Positions 55,516 to 64,000 of a stretch of DNA of 64,000 nucleotides are shown piece by piece. The number at the start of each line of letters is the position of its first letter. The stretch's first letter is position 1. Origin of the DNA: Crambe crambe (Eukaryota > Porifera > Demospongiae > Poecilosclerida > Crambeidae). A model generated the notes under the pieces. That model was given only the letters and a program-made list of their open reading frames with translations, did not search any database and was not told the origin of the DNA. The stretch spans positions 1,054,001 to 1,118,000 of the forward strand of contig OZ004595.1 in NCBI GenBank assembly GCA_963924555.1. The letters run 5' to 3'. Position numbers and translations under genes: made by a program.

Positions 55516-58500
55516 ATGGCGTGCTGTAAGTGCAACAGGTCCGGCTCGTGTAAAGGCTGTGCCTGCGTAAAGGCTAGGAAGTCGTGTAAGAATTGCCTAC
55601 CAAGCAAGCTAGGAACCTGTAAGAACACTTCGGCCGCCTCCGAAGCCTCTACAGACAGCTGTTCCAGCCAGTCATTGCCAGCAATCACCACAATTCCATC
55701 ATTAGTTACTTTGGACCCCTACACTGGGTCCTCTGGGTCCTCTACAGTGGCGTATCTAGAATTTAAGCTAGGGGGGTGCTGAGATAATATGAATACAGCG
55801 CGCGTGAAATTTTCTCGAACCACGCCCACTTTTGATTAACCACACCCTCTTTATTATGCCCAGATGATGGCCTAAGTACTAGCTACCCCACTTTACCAGC
55901 GTACAGGATCAGAAGTGAGAAGGCATTCAGTTTGAGACACTGGTGCAGACTGAATAAAGAAGCACAGATTTTAGATCGAGATGTGCATTATTTAGAGTAA
56001 AAACGTGCCGGGGCGCATGCGCCTCGCCGATGCGATTATTGAACTCTGACCCAATGCTGCACTCGGGAAGTGTAATAACTGCTTGCTAGACGATCAGCTT
56101 AATTGGATAGATAACTATAGAAGCGAGCCTACTGAAAAAGCTAGCTAGCAGCTGAGGGGGGTGCTCGAGCACCCTGAGCACCTCGCTAGATACGCCACTG
56201 CTCTACCAACCAGTTGGCCACCAACACTGTTACTGTGAGTGAAGCCCTAACCAGCTCTGCAACTTCTCCTAATTCATGCCCACCTGCTACCAATGATATG
56301 GTTTCCCTGCCTGAGTTCACTCCTATGGCTGCTCCAAACTTCACCTGGGGTGAAAGGGATGCTGAGAGCTTCAGTAAAGAACTACAGACCACGTATGACG
56401 AGGTAGTCCACTGGAGGAAGAACTGTTTCAGGATCCCCTCAGGCAATGCCGGCAGGTCACTGGTTGATGAACTTTGTAGACTTTTTTCAGCTTTTGCAGA
56501 TGTGTCTGCTCTGGAGTGTGTTGCCCTGAGGGCTACCATCGTCTTACCACTTCTAGTTTTACAGCAACCCCATTGTAGATCCAAACCGAAGGAGCTAATT
56601 GCTTGCCTGGAGAGACGCCTTAAGACATGGAAGGAAGGAGACCTGGAATCACTTGTTGAGGAGGGGAGAGCCATCCAACAACGGTTACCTAAGCCGCAGC
56701 TAAGGAAATCTGAATCCAACCTGGCATGCAGATTTGCCAACCTCATGTTCAATGGGAAATCACACGCAGCACTCGATCTACTTTCCAACAACGGGAAAGG
56801 GGATTTGCTCCACCTTGACCACATAATAGAGTCAGGGGCCGATGCAGGCTCGTCTGTAAAAGATATCCTCAAGACTAAACACCCTTTGGGCCAGAGCGCC
56901 TCACCAGCTGACATACCACCTCGGACTCCACCACAGCCTCACCCAGTTGTTTTCGACAGATTGGATGCCAGCCTGATTCGCTCCACCGCCTTACGAACTA
57001 CTGGTGCCGCAGGGCCTTCAGGCCTAGATGCACATGCATGGAGAAGACTGTGCACCGCTTTTAAGGCCTCCTCTTCATCACTCTGCTGTGCCCTCGCTAA
57101 TGCAGCCAAGCGCCTATGTACCACCTATGTTGATCCTAAGGCCATATCCCCCATACTGGCAAATCGACTGATTGCTCTTGACAAATGCCCGGGTGTGAGG
57201 CCAATTGGCATTGGAGACACCGCTCGAAGGATAATTGCTAAGGCTACACTAACAGTAGTCAAGGATGATATCATGGATGCTGCTGGTGGTCTTCAGATGT
57301 GCGCTGGTCAGATAGCAGGCTGTGAGGCAGCGGCACACTCAGTACGTGAGCATTTCCAGAAATCAGATTCGGAGGCCACTCTGCTGGTAGATGCCAGCAA
57401 TGCATTCAATTCCATCAATAGGATGACGCCCCTTCACAATGTGAGACATCTCTGTCCTTCCTTCTCCACGATTTTGATTAACACCTACAGAGACAACAGT
57501 GAATTGTACATTGATGGTGAGGTGCTCTACTCACAAGAGGGTACCACACAAGGTGATCCACTAGCAATGCCATTCTACGCAATCGCCACAGTACCTTTGA
57601 TATCCAAGCTTTCAGATTCAGTCAATCAAACATGGTATGCCGACGATGGAGCGGCTACAGGGAAGTTATCTTGCCTTCGATCCTGGTGGGATGATATTGA
57701 GAAGCATGGCCCATCGTTTGGTTACTATGCAAATGCCTCCAAGACATGGCTGGTGACCAAGTCTGACTATTTTAATGAAGCTAAGTCAGTTTTTGGAGAT
57801 ACCAAGATTAAGATCACCTGCGATGGCCGGCCTTACCTCGGGACAGCCCTTGGCAGCCACAGTTACACCAGTGAGTTTATCAAGGGCAAGGTGAACCTAT
57901 GGATAAAAGAACTGAAAGTCCTCTCCAACATCGCCGCTTCCCAGCCCCATGCTGCCTATGCTGCATACTCCCATGGCATGATGAGCAAGTGGTCATACAT
58001 CTCCCGAACTATCCCCAATATCAGCAATCATCTACAGAGCCTAGAAGACACCATCCGCTTTGACTTTATACCATCCATCACGGGACGCCCACCACCAAAT
58101 GACTCGGTTCGGAACCTGCTGGGATTACCAGCAAGGCTTGGGGGCATGAGAATTATAGATCCTTCACTTCGCTCAGATGATGAATTTAAAGCCTCCTCCA
58201 AGGTCACTGCTCCACTGGTACATCTAATGGAGCAGAGGTGTGGTGAACTAACCTACCAAGTCTCTGCTGACCAGATAACAGCCAAAAGTGACATCCAGCG
58301 TGAGAGAAGTGAGAATCTGACCCAAGCTGCTTCTTCCTTACAAGAAGAAGTACCCCCTGCTCTATCCAAGGCCATGGACCTTGCAAGCCAACCAGGGGCC
58401 TCGAGCTGGTTGACTTCATTGCCAATCAAGGAGCACGGCTTCTGTCTCCACAAGGGAGCCTTTTTTGACGCTTTGGCTCTACGGTATGGCTGGGCACCTA

Positions 58501-59201
58501 GCAAGACCCCCACACACTGTGCCTGTGGTGCGACATTCACTGTGGACCACTTACTCTCCTGCTCTCGTGGAGGTTTTCCCTCCCTACGACATAATGAAGT
58601 CAGAGACCTAACAGCAAGACTCCTCACTGAAGTGTGCAATGATGTGCAAATAGAGCCAGAGCTTCAGGAGATTACCACGGAGGTCTTACCTGAGCGAAGT
58701 GCAAATACCAACAATGGTGCAAGGCTGGATATCGCTGCCAGTGGTCTATGGGGAGGCAGGCGCGAGAGGTCAATGGTGGATGTCAGGGTTTTCAACCCCT
58801 TCGCTCCTTCAAACAGCAGCTCCACCCTTGACAACTGCTACACCAAACATGAGCGTGAGAAAATACGTGCTTATGGACGTCGGGTAAGAGAAGTTGAACA
58901 TGCTACTTTCGTCCCTCTAGTGATGTCTGCAACTGGTGGTCTCGCCAAACAAGTGACCAATTTCTACAAGCGACTGGCATCCCTCCTCGCAGACAAGTGG
59001 ATGCAACCCTACAGCACCACTTTGTACTGGCTGTGCTGTTCACTATCCTTTAGCCTACTCCGTTCAGCAATCCAGTGCATACGAGGTGCACGATCTTCAA
59101 GAGGTCATGCTGTGAAACTTTCACCAGTTGATCTGGTGACTGCAGAGGCCCTTCGACCCGATCCATTCCATCATCCAGTGCATGCACGCAGTGAGGACTG
59201 A
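55516..59201 (+). pseudogene. RLE-type non-LTR retrotransposon copy 1: reverse transcriptase ORF interrupted by a MITE
   Basis: The ORF starts at 55516 with a Cys cluster (MACCKCNRSGSCKGCACVKA, then CKNCLPSKLGTCKN), is cut at 55744 by a 456-bp MITE, and resumes at 56201 through 59201. The resumed frame gives 995 aa from 56214. RT blocks: RPIGIGDTARRIIAKA, LLVDASNAFNSIN, TTQGDPLAMPFYA and WYADDG (YADD at residues 475-478 of the 56214 frame). The C-terminal region has CACGATFTVDHLLSC, SLRHNEVRDL, ARLDIAASGLWGG and VDVRVFNPF. This zinc-knuckle plus PD-(D/E)xK layout is typical of the restriction-like endonuclease in R2-like elements. Stops are absent in the body, so the MITE insertion is the main lesion. 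The clade is unresolved. Confidence 0.85.
55745..56200. mobile_element. 456-bp MITE inserted in retrotransposon copy 1, 5-bp TSD
   Basis: Ends cagtggcgtatctaga and ctagatacgccactg, with ggggggtgct internal to both arms. CTCTA is duplicated at 55740-55744 and 56201-56205. Removing it restores the reading frame at the protein level (GSSGSS then TNQLATN). Confidence 0.92.
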
Positions 59202-59345
59202 ACTTTTCTGTGTTTTTTTTTGCTTTTTTCTCTTGCTTTAATAATCAATATTTTTCTTCCTATTCTCCTCTTTCCTCTTTCTCTCCCTCATTTCAAAATT
59301 AAAATTACTAATTCATTCGAAAAAAAACAAAAAACAAAAAAAAAA

Positions 59346-59383
59346 AAAAACAAGGCATAAGCTTCCCGTATACGGCATACGGA
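59346..59383. repeat. Interspersed repeat, second copy of 28331-28370
   Basis: Same orientation, acaaggcataagcttcccgt followed by atacggcatacggaa. Confidence 0.8.
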
Positions 59384-59570
59384 ATATTCGAACGGACCGT
59401 AAATCCACTGTACACGTCTTTTTTTCATTAGTTTTGCGCGCGAGACTAGCGTAGTAAGGTAAAGGGTCCCTACCTTAATTAATTGGACAGTTGTACTTTG
59501 TGACGTAAAAATTTGCTGAGCAATCATGCTGCCCTAATGAAGCCCAGTCGGGAGTTATGGCTGTCAGAAG

Positions 59571-59597
59571 ATTATTATTATTATTATTATTATTATA
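59571..59597. repeat. (ATT)n microsatellite
   Basis: About nine ATT units just upstream of retrotransposon copy 2. Confidence 0.95.
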
Positions 59598-59728
59598 GGT
59601 AAACATATTATTATGATAGGTAAACTACATCACCTCGTGCCAACTTGCAAACAAGTATGGTATGCAGACGATTCCACTGCAGCTGGCTCCATAGGAGATC
59701 TCAGGAAGTGGTGGGATGAGATCTCCAT

Positions 59729-61368
59729 GCGATTTTACAATTTGGGCCCAGTTGGTGGGATCAAAGGTCAGCATTTAACCCTTTCAACCAGATGGCTTTC
59801 CCACGACTTTGGCGGGAATTTCAGCTATGCTATTGAACCAAGAGGCCCATGCTGTAGCCAGGATTTTATGGCTCAGGAGGACCTCAAAGATTAATTATAA
59901 TGTTACTAAGCTATAATACGAACTATATCAATTCAGTGCAAGTGACTAAGCTAGGGTAGGTGTGGGTATTATGAGTCAGTCCCTATTATGGGTTCACCAC
60001 TTGATAAGAATCTACAAGAGTTGATACTTTAGATATGAAAACTTAATCATTTTTTTGGTCTTTTGATCAAATAAAATCATCCAGAAAATGCCTTATTCAT
60101 GCATAAACATAATCTTAAATGAGAAGTTTAAAAATGGGTACAATCGTAACCAATCTGAATTAAAAAAGCGCAGGGAAGCAATGATGCCACAAGATGGAGT
60201 AAAAAATGAATTTTAAAGTAATCTAAGGTTATTATTTTTATTTTGTAGAAATCTTAGCTACATTATCAATTTTTAGAGACAAAATCAAGCCAGCGACTCA
60301 TAATTCATACCTATGACTCATAATACCTTCCTGAGTATGTTATGTAAGATCATAACTCCTATCTACAAGATGCAATATTTTTATTACTTTCTCCACACAT
60401 TAGTTCTACATAATCTATTTTATATCTGGAGCAATTTTCAGGATTCTAAGATAGTCCATTTCCAAGAAAAGAGCAACAATACTTAGCTGACTCATAATAC
60501 CCACACCTACCCTATATTATTTCCATCAAAGGGGGGAGGGGCTCAAGCCTATTGAGTCACCTGCTGGCTACAGGCCTGTCTATCCCTCCCACAAAACACC
60601 AGAAGGGATCAGAGGAGGTTGATTTGGACATTGCAAATTATCCACCAGGTGTAACGCGCCAGACTGGCCCTCTGCTTCTCTTTGCAGTAATTATAATGGA
60701 GTGATGACTGACTGACAAGTGATGATTGCACAAAACAACTGAACTCACAGGCTGACAAGTGCACACTGTTATACGTTAATATAGCTACTAGTGGCCGGCC
60801 CAATGGTTGGGGCCCGCGCTCCTAATGACATACTTAATATGACATGCATACATAGTAGCTAACTATAAAGTCAATTATTACACAGGATTGACAAATTCTT
60901 CCAACTGCTTTACACCCTTGTTCAGCGCCTGTTGCACAACCCTCACTTCAGAGATGCAATGAATAAAATATACATTTCTCATCCTGACAGCCTTTGCACC
61001 AAAACATGTCGTTAGATATGCACATAGTGAGCTAGCTATCATGTTCATCACAAAGTTACACCTTTCATTTGTCACAAGATCAGATATCCGAGGGATGTAC
61101 ACTTATGAGACTACTAGTGAAGGCCTGGGTAGTTACACAGGAAATCCTCTTCTCTCTTTTCAATCAGCAAGAAGAGTAGCTATCTCCATCACTTCAAAGA
61201 GAAACTAATCTTCACCATGCTAGAAAATACTTGCAACTTACTCCTCGCTCCTCAAAGAAGACTCAGGATTAGGATGTAGGTTAGAGCACCTAGTAGAGTT
61301 AAATATCATGACCTTTAACCTCAGTGTGACCTTTGACCCCACCAACTGGGCCCAAATTGTAAAATCGC
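59729..61368. mobile_element. 1.64-kb TIR element inserted in retrotransposon copy 2, 9-bp TSD
   Basis: Left end gcgattttacaatttgggcc, right end ggcccaaattgtaaaatcgc, continuing through cagttggtggg / cccaccaactg and tcaaaggtca / tgacctttga. GATCTCCAT is duplicated exactly at 59720-59728 and 61369-61377. There is no transposase frame. Confidence 0.93.
59954..60512. mobile_element. 559-bp MITE nested inside the 59729 element, TA target duplication
   Basis: Left end gggtaggtgtgggtattatg, right end cataatacccacacctaccc, continuing to agtcag / ctgact. TA is duplicated on each side (59952-59953, 60513-60514), as for Tc1/mariner-mobilised elements. The interior repeats 'ctcataata' words. Confidence 0.88.
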
Positions 61369-61389
61369 GATCTCCATAGTAGGCCCAGG

Positions 61390-61630
61390 ATATGGGTATT
61401 TTCCAAATGGCATTAAAACCCATCTCATTGTGAAAGCAGAATATGCGGAACAAGCCCATTCTCTCTTCTCTGGATCAGGTATTGAAGTGACAACAAGAGG
61501 CCACAGACATCAAGAGTGGGTATTTTCCAAATGGTATTAAAACCCATCTCATTGTGAAAGCAGAATATGCGGAACAAGCCCATTCTCTCTTCTCTGGATC
61601 AGGCATTGAAGTGACAACAAGAGGCCACAG
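61390..61630 (+). repeat. Tandem duplication of approx. 121 bp within retrotransposon copy 2
   Basis: gggtattttccaaatggcat ... gaggccacagacatc is followed immediately by a second copy starting gggtattttccaaatggtat. The two differ at very few bases. Confidence 0.95.
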
Positions 61631-62979
61631 ACATCTTGGAGCAGTAGTGGGATCAGCAGCCTTCAGGGAAGAGTATGTAAGGAAGCGTGTTGATGAGTGG
61701 GTCAGTGAAATTCGATGCTTATCAAAAATCAGCCAAACACAGCCTCATGCAGCTTATTCAGCTTTTGTACATGGTCTAACGGGTCACTGGTCTCACATAA
61801 TGCGTACAATTCCTGACATCAGCCACTTACTAACCCCCCCTAGAGAATGTCATCCATCAAGAATTTATACCCTCACTGTCTGGCAGACCAGCCAGCTCTA
61901 GCTTGGAGAGGAAGATTTTTGCACTGCCAGCAAGATTGGGGGGATTAGGTCTCATGAATCCTGCTACTTGTTCAGACCGCACTTATCAGTTTTCAATTAA
62001 ACTAACAACCCCATTGGTGGACTTAATAGTTTCTCAACAATTATCTGGTGAGGTAGATCTGGAGAATACACTATCAGCCAAGAAAGAAATCAAAGAGCTG
62101 ACTAGACTATCTGCCATTCAACAGGCAAGTGATGTTGATGAGATTTTGGATCAGCACCAAAAAAGACTTGTGACCTTGTGCAGGGATAAAGGGTCGTCCA
62201 TCTGGCTCACCTCCTTACCCATTGAGGAACATGGTTTCCACCTACATAAAGGGGAATTTAGGGATGCACTTTGTTTGCGATATGGATGGACCATCCCCAA
62301 CACTCCTCAATTCTGTATCTGCGGAAACAAATTTGAAATTGACCATGCTCTAAGCTGCAAGAGAGGTGGCTTCATGATCCAGAGGCACAATGAACTTCGT
62401 GACTTTACAGCTACCCTCCTAACTGAAGTGTGTCATAATGTATCCACAGAACCCCCACTCCAACCATTGCAAGGAGAAATTTTCAATTATCGAACTGCTA
62501 ACACCGACTCTGAAGTGAGGCTTGATATTAAAGCTAGAGGATTCTGGAACCGAGGCCAGGATGCATACTTTGACGTTAGGGTTTTCAACCCAAATGCTCC
62601 TAGCTATCGCTCCCAGGATCTGACACATTTATATCGAAGAAATGAACAAGAAAAGAAGAGAGAGTACAACCAGAGAGTCCAGGAAGTAGTGGCCGGTGTG
62701 TTCACCCCCCTCGTTTTCTCAACCTCAGGTGGCATGGGGAAAGAGAGTAGTGTGTTCTACAAGAGATTAGCTAATTTTTTATCTACGAAAAGAGACATGC
62801 CATACTCAAGGACAATGGGATGGCTTCGATGCCGCCTCAATTTTGCCCTACTACGCTCTGCCATTTTATGCATAAGGGGTTCTAGATCAACAAGAAAAAA
62901 TCCACTTCTCGAGACTGACATTAATCTTGCCTCAGCGGAGAGCAGACTATCACCAGACCCTGATTGACTATTGTGTTTT

Positions 62980-63570
62980 GTTTTTATAACCTTACATTCT
63001 CATCATCCTTATATTCCCTTTGCCATCAAAAAATTGACTGTACTGTTGTTTTCAAAAAAAAATAAAAATATTATTATTAATGGGCGTGAGTGTTTTGCGT
63101 GTCAAGCCTACATAGAGAGTGCTACAGCACTTGATAGCTACTTAACTCAACAAGATTGCACTTATTCAGAACTCAATCAAGGGGGCCAACATTCATGAAC
63201 ATGACCACAGGTTGCACACGCATCATGTCACAATCAACAAACTCAATTCTCTCAGAATGACATCAGACCACGATGAGTGTATAGCTACCCAGGCCTTTTT
63301 GAAAATGGCTTTTTGTATGAATAATTGCTGTGGGAATGATGTTTACTAAACTGCTCTAGAATGATGGCTATACCCTCATGTTGATTTCAACTGATAGCTA
63401 GCAACTGACCATTTTTCCCAAATTTACAACTCGGGAATACTTTCACTGAAATTGCAGACCCCCCATACTAATACTTCTCTCCAGTAGCTAAGCTGCAGTC
63501 TCGTGGACCAGCCCCTTCTCTAAGCTATAGAGCTGCATGAAGTCCCCTAGCTAGCTAGCAACTGTATGAA
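62980..63570. other. Intergenic region, nothing recognised
   Basis: AT-rich downstream flank of the retrotransposon. No supported gene, repeat pair or signal. Confidence 0.45.
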
Positions 63571-63578
63571 GACAAGTG

Positions 63579-64000
63579 ATGGCACGGTCTCTCAACCCTG
63601 CTTCTGGCCCTCAGCCCACAGAGAAGCAGTTGAAACAAACACTGAAGAATACAAGAGTAAATTTTAAAGCTAGCTAGTCACGTTGAAGGTGTGTTGTCAG
63701 CCACTTTGGTTAATTGTGTCCACAGTACTTGCATCCTTCAGCAGCTGCTAAGCAGATTCAAGGCTCTCTGGATACCCTTAGAGACCTGAAACCCTCTGTG
63801 AAGGAATACAGTAAGTTATTCTCAACTAAATAGTATCATTAAGAGTCAGTTATTATTTCCTGTAGCCTTCAAGGATGGGAAGAAGTCTGACTTGATGCAG
63901 TTGAGTTGCATCATACCTGTGAAAGCTATGGGTGAATCGAGTAAGTTAATGCTATAGATATAGCAGAGCTGGAAGGCCTATATATATGGTTACCAGCTGT
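63579..64000 (+). CDS. TSG101: TSG101-like ESCRT-I subunit, first three exons (3' end outside window)
   Basis: Exon 1, 63579-63656: MARSLNPASGPQPTEKQLKQ then TLKNTR. Exon 2, 63726-63810: LHPSAAAKQIQGSLDTLRDL then KPSVKEY. Exon 3, 63866-63931: TFKDGKKSDLMQLSCIIPVK then AMG. The pattern 'L..L.DLKP....Y.F.DG...(D/E)LM.L..(T/C)IPV' is the start of the UEV domain of TSG101, which binds ubiquitin and PTAP motifs. The predicted phases match across both introns. A decayed copy of these exons lies at 34990-35290. The catalytically inert UEV core and later regions are beyond the window. Confidence 0.7.

Larger units (their letters stand above)
59607..62967 (+). pseudogene. RLE-type non-LTR retrotransposon copy 2: 5'-truncated, interrupted, frameshifted
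   Basis: Begins within the RT domain (QVWYADDSTAAGSIGDL near 59655) and is interrupted at 59729 by a TIR element. It resumes at 61378 (YFPNGIKTHLIVKAEYAEQA) after a tandem duplication of about 121 bp, frameshifts near 61890, and then runs open at 61903-62967. That last frame carries ALPARLGGLGLMNPA, LTSLPIEEHGFHLHKGEF, CICGNKFEIDHALSC, IQRHNELRDFTATLL, VRLDIKARGFWNRG and FDVRVFNPNAPSY. It is clearly the same family as copy 1 but diverged at many codons, so it is a different subfamily rather than a recent duplicate. Confidence 0.85.

Noticed and set aside
56186-56914. 242-aa minus-strand frame opposite the retrotransposon ORF
   Set aside because: Overlaps the RT polyprotein antisense, has no recognisable domain, and is typical of a long high-complexity ORF's shadow.

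Overview
This is eukaryotic nuclear DNA from an invertebrate animal. Genes are split by short GT-AG introns, some only 36-80 bp, and many neighbouring genes sit within a few hundred bases. The conserved metazoan genes and ciliary genes, the Death-domain proteins, and the RT and CXC-tailed mobile elements together suggest a demosponge-like animal. That placement is an inference from gene style, not from a marker gene.

Layout. 1-2838: 3' part of a CNOT4-like gene (+). 3105-4283: intronless archaemetzincin (+). 4327-4982: two-exon tail-anchored protein (+). 4984-11560: a scrambled zone with a partial duplicate of a farnesyl-PP synthase last exon, a foldback repeat, and a P-like DNA transposon (5640-11049, 9-bp TSD). 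A second transposon with an intact 673-aa ORF (8250-11015) lies inside the right arm of the first. 11595-16762: two tandem farnesyl diphosphate synthase genes (-); the first carries extra in-frame copies of its N-terminal exons. 17057-18855: zeta-crystallin-like quinone oxidoreductase (+). 19019-22766: myo-inositol-3-phosphate synthase (-). 23024-28222: BBS2 (-), whose intron holds an opposite-strand, arginine-rich, histone-H1-like gene (24546-25214). 28508 onward: small membrane protein (+). 30137-34811: coiled-coil / Roc-like GTPase / Death-domain gene (-).

35000-44640 is mostly mobile or degenerate: a TSG101-like pseudogene, a 2.3-kb TIR element, a SHOCT-tailed ORF tail-to-tail with a DD34E Tc1/mariner-type transposase, and a transposase-like gene joined to a DEDDh exonuclease. 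44750-47324: a UQCRC2-like gene (+) with a kinase-like 5' segment. 47430-47892: a stand-alone Death-domain protein (-). 48417-54812: two copies of a CXC-tailed mobile-element protein, plus three TIR elements with exact 7-9 bp-class target duplications. 55516-62967: two RLE-type non-LTR retrotransposon copies in tandem, each broken by inserted TIR elements. One of those inserts contains a further nested insert. 63579-64000: first three exons of a TSG101-like gene (+), cut by the window end.

Housekeeping metabolism (isoprenoid, inositol, respiratory chain), mRNA regulation, ciliary trafficking and ESCRT genes are thus interleaved with layered transposon insertions. Insertion order can be read from TIRs and target-site duplications. 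Exon boundaries were deduced by eye from splice signals and protein similarity recalled from known families, so small boundary errors are possible.
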